Part shown: positions 1-7,749 of the stretch, one piece after another
How the letters are laid out: each line of letters begins with the position of its first letter
Position numbering within the stretch: the stretch's first letter is position 1
IMG/VR virus record: IMGVR_UViG_3300035198_000017
Span: 1 to 41,045 of that record
Direction: 5' to 3' (one strand)
Source of the DNA: a virus
DNA length: 41,045 nucleotides
Program-made: the position numbers and the translations under genes
Notes under the pieces: generated by a model
Seen by the model: the letters and a program-made list of their open reading frames with translations, nothing else
Told to the model about the DNA's origin: nothing
The model's database searches: none

Positions 1-57
1 GAATGTTCCATATTTATTCTTTTCTATAATTGCTCTCATATTTATGCCTCTAAAAAT
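1..57. other. Probable fold-back artefact at contig start
   Basis: Bases 1-64 are an exact reverse complement of 40727-40790, inside and just upstream of the last gene. The true circular sequence resumes at 58. The 7 bases ATTTGTT at 58-64 belong both to the inverted arm and to the direct terminal repeat, so the junction has microhomology, as expected for a template-switch chimera made during amplification or assembly. It should be trimmed before circularising. A real inverted end is possible but less likely. Confidence 0.8.
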
Positions 58-184
58 ATTTGTTATAAAAATAAACAATATAATGGAAAGAGGAAAAAGA
101 AATGAAACATAAAGTACAATGTGCTATATGTGGAAAGAAAGGTGTAGTGGAAATAGACAACTGGAATAAAATGATATATAGTGA
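58..184. repeat. Terminal direct repeat, copy 1 (circular overlap)
   Basis: This 127-base stretch is identical to 40919-41045. An exact overlap of 127 bases is what a de Bruijn assembler run with k=127 leaves on a circular contig, so it is best read as circularisation overlap rather than a biological terminal repeat. It covers the start of the first gene (ATG 102). Confidence 0.85.
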
Positions 185-302
185 CTGGGGCTATTTTGGT
201 AAAGTAAAAGTTAGAAACAAAGATGGAACATTCAGCATAGTTGAATATTGGGAATGTCCTAGTTGTTTAAAAGAAGTGTTACAAGCAGATGATGAAAGAT
301 AA
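102..302 (+). CDS. Small zinc-ribbon protein
   Basis: A 66-residue protein with two Cys pairs, CAIC near residue 7 and CPSC near residue 52, the usual spacing of a single zinc ribbon. Function unknown; likely a nucleic-acid-binding or protein-docking microprotein. On the circular map it follows the 40752-40973 gene, whose end overlaps its start (same ATG at 40963), so it belongs to the 3' end of the early operon. A GGAAAGAGG purine stretch precedes the ATG. Confidence 0.75.
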   Translation: MKHKVQCAICGKKGVVEIDNWNKMIYSDWGYFGKVKVRNKDGTFSIVEYWECPSCLKEVLQADDER

Positions 303-321
303 AATAAAATATGGTGGGAAA

Positions 322-528
322 ATGAATGCTACCAGTAATGAGTGTTTACGATGTAGTGTAGGGAATAATAATGAACTATGTCTCGTAAGCCGAACTGATA
401 GCATTATCCTAAAACCAATGAATGAATTACTGGAATTAGTACTTAATGGAGGAGTAACAGTTAATTATTATATTGAAAAGAAAAGAGAAAAGGATAAACA
501 AATTGAACGTAAAATACAAAGCAATTAA
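322..528 (+). CDS. Small Cys-containing hypothetical protein
   Basis: About 68 residues from ATG 322, chosen because GGTGGG lies 4 bases upstream; an in-frame ATG at 289 overlaps the upstream gene and is the alternative. The N-terminus holds a CLRC pair and a further Cys, and the C-terminus is strongly basic. No family recognised. The downstream membrane protein overlaps its 3' end. Confidence 0.55.
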   Translation: MNATSNECLRCSVGNNNELCLVSRTDSIILKPMNELLELVLNGGVTVNYYIEKKREKDKQIERKIQSN

Positions 529-685
529 AAAAACATTCATTTATAGAACATTAGGAATATTAAGTGCTTTTATTATAGGCTATGTAGTGTTTAGAAATTG
601 GGAAGGAGTAACATTCGTAACAATACTAACAGAAATAGTGCATACATTAATCTATTACATATTAGAAAAAATATATGAAAAATAA
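503..685 (+). CDS. DUF2061-like small membrane protein
   Basis: About 60 residues from TTG 503 (an in-frame TTG at 473 adds ten basic residues; neither has a strong ribosome site). The pattern T-F-x-Y-R-T-L-G near the N-terminus, two membrane helices, a G-Y-x-x-x-x-N-W turn and a C-terminal I-Y-Y-I-L-E-K match what I remember of the DUF2061 two-helix membrane family. Role unknown. It ends just before a TATA box and the first GGANN array. Confidence 0.6.
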   Translation: MNVKYKAIKKTFIYRTLGILSAFIIGYVVFRNWEGVTFVTILTEIVHTLIYYILEKIYEK

Positions 686-695
686 AGTTTATAAA
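681..695 (+). promoter_or_regulatory. TATA-type promoter AATAAAGTTTATAAA
   Basis: One of seven copies of AATAAASTTTAWA in the window. TATA box at 688-695; expected start site about 715-720. It overlaps the stop of the preceding gene and lies 37 bases before the first GGA of the array at 725, so the array would be the 5' leader of the protease mRNA. Confidence 0.65.
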
Positions 696-724
696 TGAGT
701 TAAATTATTAATTTAATATAGAGT

Positions 725-769
725 GGATTGGATGAGAACGGAACGTAGTGGACGGGGATGGAAAGGAAT
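725..769 (+). repeat. GGANN pentamer array 1 (9 units)
   Basis: Nine units in exact 5-base phase: GGATT, GGATG, AGAAC, GGAAC, GTAGT, GGACG, GGGAT, GGAAA, GGAAT. Degenerate units differ by substitution, not by indel. It sits between a TATA box and the ribosome site of the serine protease gene. A short ORF (ATG 732 to TAA 776) runs through it, but such arrays are open in all frames by construction. Confidence 0.9.
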
Positions 770-787
770 ATATTAAAAGGTGAAAAA

Positions 788-1660
788 ATGAGTGAATATA
801 TAAAAGATATTGAAATGAAACATGCTCAAATGCTGTGGACGACCATCCGAATTCGAGCTGAAAAGGCGTGGGGTAGTGGAACAGTAGTTTATAGTGGACA
901 AGATAGTAAAGGAGAATACCATAATTACGTATTAACCTGTGAACACGTTATTCATGATAACATTCATGTAGAAACAAAATTTGACCCTAGAGTAGGTTAT
1001 GATATTAAGAAAGAAACACGTATACCATGTGAAGTAGAATTTTTCTATTATGACAAGTATAGTATATGTCAAGGAGTAAGTGGTAGTACTAAAGCAGATA
1101 TAGTAGCATATAATACAGATGAAGATATAGCATTATTAGAATTAAGACGTAACGCTAAAATAGATTATGTAGCAAAACTGTTCCCTAAAGACCATTATAG
1201 TGAAATACACGTGTTTGACCCAGTATATGCAGTAGGAGCAGCATTAGGACATGAACCAGTAGCTACAAGTGGAATAATAAACTTTATGAATGAACTAATA
1301 GATGAAGGAGTAGAATATTGGATGAGTAATGCACCTATAATATTTGGAAATAGTGGAGGAGCAATATTTAGGTATAGTTCAGAAAGACAAGAATATGAAT
1401 TTCTAGGTATGCCAGCGCGTGTAGCAGTAAGTATAGCTGGATTTATGCCAGACCCAATAACACATTTAGCCTGGTTTGTACCTATAAACAGAATATATAA
1501 ACTAATAGATGACAACTTCTACCAATTCATATATGATAGTAATTGGACATTTGAGAAGTGTAATGAAGAAAGAGAAAAATGGAAGAAGGAAAGAGAAAAA
1601 CTGTTACTGGCTAAGTATGGAGGAACTCCAGAGAAAGAAGAAAAGAAAAAGTATAGGTGA
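788..1660 (+). CDS. Trypsin-like (S1/HtrA-type) serine protease
   Basis: A 290-residue protein with the chymotrypsin-fold triad. GSG at 29-31 precedes the His box T-C-E-H-V-I (His53), Asp113 lies in D-E-D-I-A-L-L-E-L, and the nucleophile Ser189 lies in F-G-N-S-G-G-A. No signal peptide or membrane helix is visible, so it should act in the cytoplasm. The C-terminal 40 residues are a charged helix. ATG 788 is chosen over ATG 758 because AAAGGTGA lies just upstream of 788 and 758 falls inside the GGANN array. Possible roles are capsid maturation, cleavage of host proteins or stress protection; context does not decide. The expected prohead protease is a separate gene at 20988. Confidence 0.88.
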   Translation: MSEYIKDIEMKHAQMLWTTIRIRAEKAWGSGTVVYSGQDSKGEYHNYVLTCEHVIHDNIHVETKFDPRVGYDIKKETRIPCEVEFFYYDKYSICQGVSGSTKADIVAYNTDEDIALLELRRNAKIDYVAKLFPKDHYSEIHVFDPVYAVGAALGHEPVATSGIINFMNELIDEGVEYWMSNAPIIFGNSGGAIFRYSSERQEYEFLGMPARVAVSIAGFMPDPITHLAWFVPINRIYKLIDDNFYQFIYDSNWTFEKCNEEREKWKKEREKLLLAKYGGTPEKEEKKKYR

Positions 1661-1665
1661 ATATT

Positions 1666-1923
1666 ATGGGATTAGAGAATGGTAAATGTGACAGTTGTGA
1701 AAAACAAACTAACTTTTTATTCCCTATAGCTGTAACAGTTGAATTACCAACTGGAGGATTAACTATGACTATACGTTATTACTGTATAGATTGTTATGAA
1801 ACATTAGTTGATGTTGCACATGATGAATTAGAGAAAGATGAAGAAGAGCAAGAAGAGGAAGAGGAAGAAGAAGAACAAGAGGAAGATACGTTATTTTATA
1901 CTATAGAATGGTCTATGACATAA
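1666..1923 (+). CDS. Zinc-ribbon protein with acidic tail
   Basis: About 85 residues. An N-terminal CDSC pair and a CIDC pair make a zinc ribbon around a beta hairpin; a run of Glu/Asp residues follows (nucleotides 1831-1890) and then a short hydrophobic end. The start is ATG 1666, five bases after AGGTGA, rather than the upstream in-frame GTG 1657. The acidic tail could mimic nucleic acid, but this is speculation. Confidence 0.7.
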   Translation: MGLENGKCDSCEKQTNFLFPIAVTVELPTGGLTMTIRYYCIDCYETLVDVAHDELEKDEEEQEEEEEEEEQEEDTLFYTIEWSMT

Positions 1924-3627
1924 ATGAATATTTTACTATGTATAACAACATATAACTCTAAGAAATTTTTGGGACGATTATTTTATTATTTAGAACAATT
2001 AAACCCTAAACCCAGTTTTACATTATTTGTTAGTACTGACTATTATCCATTTAACGACTTGTTGTATATTCATAGAAACTATAAAGTTACACCGTACAAA
2101 ATAATTAATATACCATTCTGTAAAGATGCAGTAAAGAAATTAGAATATCCATATAATACAATAGCAATAATTAGACAGGCAGGGCTAGAGTACGCTAGAA
2201 AACATAATTATGATTACATATGGTTTAATGATGATGACAACTACCCTTTAACATCTAACATGTTTGATTTATTAACAGAACATCCAGATAACTATTTAGT
2301 AGGAGCACCATATTGTGTAGATGAAAATACGGAAGCATTAACTTTAAATGGATGGAAAAAAGGAACAGAATTAACTTCAAATGATTTAATACTGATTTAT
2401 AAAAATGGTAAATTACAATATGAAAAAATAGAGAATTTATACAGGACACACTATAACGGTCGTATGATAAAAATTATAGCAAAAGATTCAATAGATATGT
2501 TATTAACTCCTAATCATAATTTTTATTATTTACATAGGATAAAAGGACATAAACAGAAAGACAGATTTGAATGGAGAATTAAAAAAGCAGAAAACATTAC
2601 TAAATCAGATAGAATAAGAATTGGGGCAAAAAACAAATATGGAAAGACGAGAATAAACAAATATTTAGCTGAATTATGCGGATGGGTATTAACTGATGGA
2701 TATATATATTCTACAAATTATCGTAACGGTATAAGCATATACCAAACATTAGAACCTCATCCAGAAAAAGTAAAAAGAATAAAGTTTCTATTAGATAATT
2801 TAAATATTAAATACATAATTCATAAAAGACAAAGATTTCATGGTGATAATTTAAGAACAGAATTTGAATTTTATTTATCAGCTAAAGACGATAATGTTAA
2901 ATGGATACGCAATATATTTCCAAATAAAAAACCTAATTATAATATATTAAATGAATGGGATAGAACTTCATTAAAAGCATTATTGAAAGGAATAATTTTA
3001 GGTGATGGTTGGAAAGATAATGAGCAATATAGAATTGTTGGAAAGACAGAATATGTAGATTTTTATCAATCATTAACAATACGACTAGGGTACAGTAGCG
3101 TTGGACAAAAAAATAATACGATTTGTAGTATAAATAAAAAACAGATAAAAGGTTTACAAAGAGCAACAATATGGAATATCTATTATAATGGGGTAGTATG
3201 GTGTCCTCAAGTATCAAGTGGGTTATGGTTAGCAAGAAGAAATGGTAAAATATTTATTACTGGTAATAGCAGGGTCTATCCTGATGGAATATTTTTAGCA
3301 TGTAAATGGGGAACATTAGAAAGAGGAAAATACTTATTAAAGAAAATACCTAATTACCCATTAGACTTTCCAGTAATGATTAGTGGAGGAGCCATGTTAA
3401 TACCTAAACAAATAATACAAGATACAAGACTAAACTTTTATCCTATACATATAGAATATTCAAGTAGTGAAGATTACGGATACTGTTTAGCTGCAAGAAA
3501 ACTTGGTTATTTATGTTTATTAGATTGTAGAGTTAAAATGCATCATGAATATATAAAAACAATACAGGACATTAAACCTTGGACTGTAAACCCTAAAACA
3601 GGTAATTACTTTGAGTTCAACTATTAA
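1924..3627 (+). CDS. Glycosyltransferase (GT-A) interrupted by an intein
   Basis: The 567-residue precursor consists of N-extein (1-130), intein (131-448) and C-extein (449-567). The spliced protein would be about 249 residues. The N-extein opens with I-L-L-C-I-T-T-Y-N, a family-2-type GT-A start, and has a metal-binding motif W-F-N-D-D-D-N near residue 105; the C-extein has S-G-G-A and a late His pair (M-H-H-E). It would transfer a sugar from a nucleotide sugar to an unknown acceptor, perhaps host surface glycans or virion proteins. The following methyltransferase overlaps it by 17 bases, suggesting joint action on a modification. The ATG directly follows the upstream stop. Confidence 0.85.
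   Translation: MNILLCITTYNSKKFLGRLFYYLEQLNPKPSFTLFVSTDYYPFNDLLYIHRNYKVTPYKIINIPFCKDAVKKLEYPYNTIAIIRQAGLEYARKHNYDYIWFNDDDNYPLTSNMFDLLTEHPDNYLVGAPYCVDENTEALTLNGWKKGTELTSNDLILIYKNGKLQYEKIENLYRTHYNGRMIKIIAKDSIDMLLTPNHNFYYLHRIKGHKQKDRFEWRIKKAENITKSDRIRIGAKNKYGKTRINKYLAELCGWVLTDGYIYSTNYRNGISIYQTLEPHPEKVKRIKFLLDNLNIKYIIHKRQRFHGDNLRTEFEFYLSAKDDNVKWIRNIFPNKKPNYNILNEWDRTSLKALLKGIILGDGWKDNEQYRIVGKTEYVDFYQSLTIRLGYSSVGQKNNTICSINKKQIKGLQRATIWNIYYNGVVWCPQVSSGLWLARRNGKIFITGNSRVYPDGIFLACKWGTLERGKYLLKKIPNYPLDFPVMISGGAMLIPKQIIQDTRLNFYPIHIEYSSSEDYGYCLAARKLGYLCLLDCRVKMHHEYIKTIQDIKPWTVNPKTGNYFEFNY
2314..3267 (+). mobile_element. Intein with LAGLIDADG homing endonuclease
   Basis: 318 residues in frame in the glycosyltransferase. 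Residue 1 is Cys131 of the precursor (C-V-D-E-N-T-E-A-L). Splicing block B is L-L-T-P-N-H-N-F. Two dodecapeptide motifs, L-C-G-W-V-L-T-D-G-Y and L-K-G-I-I-L-G-D-G-W, mark a LAGLIDADG endonuclease. Block F/G is W-C-P-Q-V-S-S-G-L-W, then I-F-I-T-G-N followed by Ser +1. The penultimate residue is Gly instead of the usual His, a known but less common variant. Both endonuclease Asp residues are present, so it may still be active. Confidence 0.92.
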
Positions 3628-4126
3628 AATATTACGTGATTCAGATGGAGGACACGTAGATGATGTATTTAATGTAGTTGCTAAACTGTTACCTGATAAA
3701 CCACAAAGAATAGTTGATTTAGGATGTGGAGCATTCAGGTGGATAAAGAAAGATTATGACATTACAAGAGTAGATATAAAAAACTTTAATGATAACATAG
3801 TTTACGATTTAAATAAAGACTTTCCATTTAAAGATAAAGAATTTGATGGAGTAGTAGCAATAGAGTTAATAGAACATTTAAAGAATCCATTTAAGTTTCT
3901 TAAAGAATGTTTTAGAATAAGTAAAGACTGGGTAATAATAACTACACCAAACATTAATAAAGTATGGGTTAGAACAACATGGTTTGGAGAGAATGCAAGT
4001 AAATATGGACATATAATACCATGCACTATTGATACATTTAAGTTAGCATGTGAAGAAAACAATTGGAAAATAGACATGGTAAGATATAGTGAAGTAAGCA
4101 TAATAGTTAAAATGACACCAATATAA
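3611..4126 (+). CDS. Class I SAM-dependent methyltransferase
   Basis: 171 residues. Motif I V-D-L-G-C-G near residue 40, followed by a strand ending V-D-I-K (acidic ribose contact), D-L-N-K-D-F-P-F, and E-L-I-E-H-L as in the Methyltransf_11/UbiE type. Substrate is unknown; its overlap with the glycosyltransferase suggests sugar or lipid-linked glycan methylation. It starts at TTG 3611 inside the upstream gene; no strong ribosome site is visible, which suits translational coupling. Confidence 0.8.
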   Translation: MSSTIKILRDSDGGHVDDVFNVVAKLLPDKPQRIVDLGCGAFRWIKKDYDITRVDIKNFNDNIVYDLNKDFPFKDKEFDGVVAIELIEHLKNPFKFLKECFRISKDWVIITTPNINKVWVRTTWFGENASKYGHIIPCTIDTFKLACEENNWKIDMVRYSEVSIIVKMTPI

Positions 4127-4137
4127 TTTTAGTATAA

Positions 4138-4186
4138 TTTAGTACTAAACTATTTATATACGAAAAACACATTATATATTATAGAG
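4138..4186 (+). promoter_or_regulatory. Late promoter with operator palindrome, capsid gene
   Basis: The perfect 12-bp palindrome TTTAGTACTAAA (4138-4149) lies 3 bases upstream of the TATA box TTTATATA (4153-4160). A second block ATTATATATTATAGAG (4171-4186) follows. The structural-operon promoter at 20440 has the same three parts at almost the same spacing (30 versus 31 bases from AGTACT to the second block). Expected start site is near 4183. Confidence 0.75.
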
Positions 4187-4250
4187 CAACTATGAAATCC
4201 TATCTATATTTAAGGAATAGGTATTATAATTTAATTAAAGGTGATTATGA

Positions 4251-5510
4251 ATGAATAGTAAAAAGAAGCTCCTAGAAGCAAAACTAGAAGATAAAGAAGT
4301 TAAAGACTTTCTAAAGACTGCAGAGGGACATCCATTCATACAAGCATGGATAAAGAACTATGAAAAGAAACTTGCTGAAGGCGAAATAGAAATGGGTGCT
4401 TTGAGAGGTCAAACAGTAGGAGATACGACTGGAGCAGGAGTGCAAACACAAGTTGCTGCTACACTTGAAATCTTTAATGCTGTAGTTAGAGGTTTTACAC
4501 GATACATGGATGATTCATGGATAAAGAGATACGCTACAGACGCTGTAGTGTTTAAAATACCTAAAGTTGAATATATGGAAGCAGTAGCTGAAATTAATGC
4601 TGGACAACTTCCACATACAGAGAAGAAAATAGATTACGTGACAATTGACTTAAGTACACCTGAATCAGAAAAAGGTGGAAAAGTCACTTGGACACGTGCT
4701 CTAATGGAAGATGTTACATTTGATGTACAAGCAGAAATGATGGAAGGACTAGGACATGCTATTGCAGTTAAAATGCAAAATGACCTTATAGGTAAAGTTA
4801 AAGACGTAGCGAACAATTATGCATGGCTTATGCCTTATGGAGCTAAAAGAAGTATTAGTTCACCTATAACATGGACTGAATTTCTAAGTACAGTTGGGGA
4901 TGTAGATAGTGGATTTGACAGATATGTCGTTACAATAGGCAGCACATCAATAAGTAACTCATATCTGAAAACTAAAGTTTCAACAAGTAATGATACTAAC
5001 GCATCAAATGTAGTAGGATACTTATTCCAAGTAAACTCAAGTACAGAAATTGTAATATTACATGGAGGTTCACATGCAGCAGTACCAGCAAGCGGAACAC
5101 TATATATTAATCCAGGAGCAAGTGCAATAGCTGTTACAGTTAGTGCTTCAACAAGTACTGGTAAAGTTACTTATGGACCAGCAGATATAGTGTTAGTTAG
5201 TCCAGACCTATATTGGGAACTACTTAACATCATACAATTAACTAACGTGTTGTATGAGGGAAGTACAGACCCAGTTAGACAAGGAGTTATACGATTAGCA
5301 TTAGGAACAACAATTATAAAGCATGGTTTACTTCCATCAAGGACAATGGTAGCATTAAATAGTGACAAGTGTATAGGAATGGTACTACGTAGAGCATTAA
5401 AGATAGAACCAGTTTTGTTCCCTGTGTGGAACGAATATGGATTCATAGGCACAATACGATACGGAGCAAGTATACTGTTTGAAGGAGCTATGCAGTGGGC
5501 AGGAAGCTAA
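4251..5510 (+). CDS. Major capsid protein (HK97 fold, putative)
   Basis: 419 residues. A short charged helical N-terminus leads into a Gly/Thr-rich linker, a segment with aromatic-rich E-loop-like character (residues 75-115), a long amphipathic helix (E-D-V-T-F-D-V-Q-A-E-M) and a C-terminal beta region ending R-Y-G-A-S-I-L-F-E-G-A, the pattern of HK97-type phage capsid proteins. Residues near 225-295 are Ser/Thr/Gly-rich, possibly a surface insertion. It has its own strong promoter and AAAGGTGAT ribosome site and is followed by a T7 tract, so it is a single-gene late unit. It is about 18 kb from the portal gene on this linear map. Family assignment rests on pattern and context. Confidence 0.75.
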   Translation: MNSKKKLLEAKLEDKEVKDFLKTAEGHPFIQAWIKNYEKKLAEGEIEMGALRGQTVGDTTGAGVQTQVAATLEIFNAVVRGFTRYMDDSWIKRYATDAVVFKIPKVEYMEAVAEINAGQLPHTEKKIDYVTIDLSTPESEKGGKVTWTRALMEDVTFDVQAEMMEGLGHAIAVKMQNDLIGKVKDVANNYAWLMPYGAKRSISSPITWTEFLSTVGDVDSGFDRYVVTIGSTSISNSYLKTKVSTSNDTNASNVVGYLFQVNSSTEIVILHGGSHAAVPASGTLYINPGASAIAVTVSASTSTGKVTYGPADIVLVSPDLYWELLNIIQLTNVLYEGSTDPVRQGVIRLALGTTIIKHGLLPSRTMVALNSDKCIGMVLRRALKIEPVLFPVWNEYGFIGTIRYGASILFEGAMQWAGS

Positions 5511-5540
5511 ACAATTAATTAGCTTCTATAATATACCCTA

Positions 5541-5547
5541 TTTTTTT
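5541..5547 (+). terminator. T-tract terminator after capsid gene
   Basis: Seven consecutive T residues about 30 bases after the capsid stop, without a strong hairpin, fit the U-rich intrinsic terminators of archaea. Further T runs follow up to 5577. Confidence 0.5.
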
Positions 5548-5577
5548 ATGTATTAAATTTTTATGTAGGTAATTTTT

Positions 5578-6264
5578 ATGTATGTAATACCAGAAAATAA
5601 AACAGTATATTTACGTGTAAGTGGACTAGCAACTTATTTATTCTGTCCCAAAAGAAGTAAAATCCAGTTATTTAATAACCCAGTAATATATAGTAAAGAG
5701 AAAGGTGCAGTAGTTAAAGGAATAAAGTTACATCAACAATATGAATATATGATGTATAATGTAGGATTTGATAGGACATTAGTAAAGTATAAGTTAGGAT
5801 GGACACCATTAAAAGTATTTGAGAAACAAGTACCGAATACTAATATAATAATTAGAGGTAAACCAGATGATTTAAGAACAATAATAAATAAGAAAGATAA
5901 CAAAAAATATACTGTATTATTAGAGCTTAAAACTACTGGTCGTAAAATGATTAGGAGAGAAATATATTGTGCTATGAAACAACTACAATTGTATATGTGG
6001 TTACTTAAAGAAAAATTAGAGGAAATAGGTTTTCCATTATGGAAGTATGGTATAGTAGAAATATACAGTCAAAAAACAGGTGAATTGTTAAAAAGATATA
6101 GTGTACAATATGATGATGATATTGAAACATGGATTAAGCATGTAGCGAAAACTTTTACTGGAGAAGAACCTTTAAATATTCCAGAAGATATTAGATACTG
6201 TAAGAAATGTCCACAAGCAATACGTAATGTATGTGAATGGTATAGGTTGATGAAAAATGGATAA
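5578..6264 (+). CDS. Cas4-like RecB-family nuclease with Fe-S cysteines
   Basis: 228 residues. An N-terminal Cys23 (L-F-C-P-K-R) and three C-terminal cysteines (C-K-K-C-P...N-V-C, near residue 210) match the 4Fe-4S frame of Cas4/AddB-type nucleases. The PD-(D/E)xK core is present: His52, Asp97/98 (R-G-K-P-D-D), Glu116-x-Lys118 (L-E-L-K) and a Q-L-x-x-Y-M-W helix. It would be a DNA exonuclease making or trimming ends. No other cas gene or repeat array is present, so it is a viral Cas4 homologue rather than part of a CRISPR locus. It lies directly before the terminase, so a packaging or recombination role is plausible. Confidence 0.88.
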   Translation: MYVIPENKTVYLRVSGLATYLFCPKRSKIQLFNNPVIYSKEKGAVVKGIKLHQQYEYMMYNVGFDRTLVKYKLGWTPLKVFEKQVPNTNIIIRGKPDDLRTIINKKDNKKYTVLLELKTTGRKMIRREIYCAMKQLQLYMWLLKEKLEEIGFPLWKYGIVEIYSQKTGELLKRYSVQYDDDIETWIKHVAKTFTGEEPLNIPEDIRYCKKCPQAIRNVCEWYRLMKNG

Positions 6265-6418
6265 AGTAGTGTTTGTATGTAAATATAGTCCAATATGTAA
6301 TTGGAAATGTGAAAGGTGTCCATACTTACTTAAAGAATTAAAAATAGTAGAATTGCAGAAAAGTGAAGAATTATATAAAGATTTCAAAAATATGAATATA
6401 ACATGTGATTGTACATGA
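6257..6418 (+). CDS. Cys-rich microprotein
   Basis: 53 residues with Cys8, Cys14, Cys18, Cys21, Cys50 and Cys52, including C-N-W-K-C-E-R-C, a likely metal-binding knuckle. It overlaps the nuclease gene upstream by 8 bases and the terminase ATG downstream by 4 (ATGA), so the three are translationally coupled. Function unknown; a small terminase or nuclease partner is a guess. Confidence 0.7.
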   Translation: MDKVVFVCKYSPICNWKCERCPYLLKELKIVELQKSEELYKDFKNMNITCDCT

Positions 6419-7647
6419 GTAGATGGGTTAATATAGAAGATTACTTTGAATACTTGACAGGATTAAAACCTACTAAAGACCAAACTGAATTACTGAAAAC
6501 TTTAACAGATATGAATAATAAGAAAATAATAATTAGTGCTGGTCGTCAATCAGGAAAAACTTTAACTTGTGCTGTAGCTGTATTATGGTATGTATTTGAA
6601 TATGAAAAACCAATAAAAGTATTATTAATTAGTGCTCAAGAAAACATATTGTATTTTCATATAAGAGAAATATTTAAGAGACATCCAGAATTTACAGATG
6701 AAATAGTAGCACAAGGAGTATATAGTTTAGTTCCCTTAAGAGGATTTGAATCTAAAAAAGGAAGTATAGTTTATGTTAAAGGAGCTACAGATAAACAGAT
6801 TAGAGGTTTACCAGCTGATGTAGTGTTTATAGATGAAGCGTGTGAATGTAAAGATGATGTTATATTAACAGCATTAGGTAATTTAAGTGGTCCAATAAGT
6901 AAGTTTATACTGTTAAGTACACCACATAAAGACAACTTGTTTACTAGATGGGCAACAGATGAAAATAGTGGATTTAAAGTACACATGTGGAGTGCAGAGA
7001 GTTTACCCTGGCATGATAAGACAATATTAGAAACTAAAAAGAAAGAAATGAGTAGTGAAAAGTATGCTGTAGAAGTTTTAGGTAGACCTCCAACTATACA
7101 GGAAAGAGGATTCTTTAGTAGGACACATATTAACAAGTGTGTAACTGAAAGTCCAATAGTTAGAGAAGGAGGCACAATAGAGATAGGTATAGATTTTGGA
7201 GAAATAGAAAGTAGTACAATATTAACTGTTATAGAACGTGTAGGAAGAATAAAAAGTAAAATATTAAATATTAAAAAGTGGAAGTTACCTCCAGAATTAG
7301 TTAGTGATGAAATCTTAGTAGAAATACGCAAGTGGAATCCAACTATAGTTAAAGCAGATAATAAACCTCCAGAATACATGAATATATTAAAGACTAAAAC
7401 TAGAAAAATAGTGTTTATAGACTGCACATTTCATAAAGAGTTAATGTTAGGACAATTACAGAAACTAATAAGGGAACATAATATATTGATACCTCAACAT
7501 GAAGTAGAATTAATAAAACAGCTAACAACTTATAAGAGAGGAATGAAAGTTGGAGATGATTATGTGGATTCTCTAGCGTTAGCTATTTATGACTATGAAT
7601 ATAAGCCTAGTTATGGAAGAATATATTTAGGAAAGAATAAACTTTAA
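6415..7647 (+). CDS. terL: Terminase large subunit
   Basis: 410 residues from ATG 6415 (the ATGA overlap decides this over the TTG at 6409). ATPase domain: Walker A G-R-Q-S-G-K-T at 43-49, Walker B D-V-V-F-I-D-E at 135-141, coupling motif L-L-S-T-P at 167-170. RNase-H-like nuclease domain: first acidic residue Asp260 in I-G-I-D-F-G, last Asp in Y-V-D-S-L-A-L-A near 385. It pumps and cuts DNA at the portal. No small terminase was recognised nearby. A TATA-type promoter overlaps its stop. Confidence 0.95.
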   Translation: MSRWVNIEDYFEYLTGLKPTKDQTELLKTLTDMNNKKIIISAGRQSGKTLTCAVAVLWYVFEYEKPIKVLLISAQENILYFHIREIFKRHPEFTDEIVAQGVYSLVPLRGFESKKGSIVYVKGATDKQIRGLPADVVFIDEACECKDDVILTALGNLSGPISKFILLSTPHKDNLFTRWATDENSGFKVHMWSAESLPWHDKTILETKKKEMSSEKYAVEVLGRPPTIQERGFFSRTHINKCVTESPIVREGGTIEIGIDFGEIESSTILTVIERVGRIKSKILNIKKWKLPPELVSDEILVEIRKWNPTIVKADNKPPEYMNILKTKTRKIVFIDCTFHKELMLGQLQKLIREHNILIPQHEVELIKQLTTYKRGMKVGDDYVDSLALAIYDYEYKPSYGRIYLGKNKL

Positions 7648-7650
7648 ATG
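7636..7650 (+). promoter_or_regulatory. Promoter AATAAACTTTAAATG overlapping terL stop
   Basis: TATA box TTTAAATG at 7643-7650 includes the terminase stop TAA. The first GGA of the next array is at 7680, 37 bases downstream, the same distance as at 688/725. A second copy of the promoter motif follows the array at 7754. Confidence 0.55.
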
Positions 7651-7669
7651 TTAGTTATTATAAATATAA

Positions 7670-7749
7670 GAGATAGAGCGGACTGGAGCGGAGTTGATAG
7701 GAGAGGATAGTAGGGGAATGGAAAGGACTGGAAAGGAGTTTATTGGAAC
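7670..7749 (+). repeat. GGANN pentamer array 2 (about 16 units)
   Basis: From 7670 the sequence divides without an indel into GAGAT, AGAGC, GGACT, GGAGC, GGAGT, TGATA, GGAGA, GGATA, GTAGG, GGAAT, GGAAA, GGACT, GGAAA, GGAGT, TTATT, GGAAC. It is flanked on both sides by TATA-type promoters, so it could also be a short independent RNA. No convincing coding sequence. Confidence 0.9.

Noticed and set aside
58-184. Biological long terminal repeat of a linear genome
   Set aside because: The exact length of 127 bases and the natural gene continuity fit assembler overlap of a circle better.
5578-6264. CRISPR-Cas locus because of a Cas4-like gene
   Set aside because: No Cas1/Cas2 or effector gene and no regularly spaced repeats were seen; viral Cas4 homologues are common.
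6771-7427. Long open frame on the minus strand opposite terminase (218 residues)
   Set aside because: It is antisense to a clear terminase; low-complexity Ile/Leu/Ser composition and no ribosome site. The AT-rich antisense of strong genes is often open.
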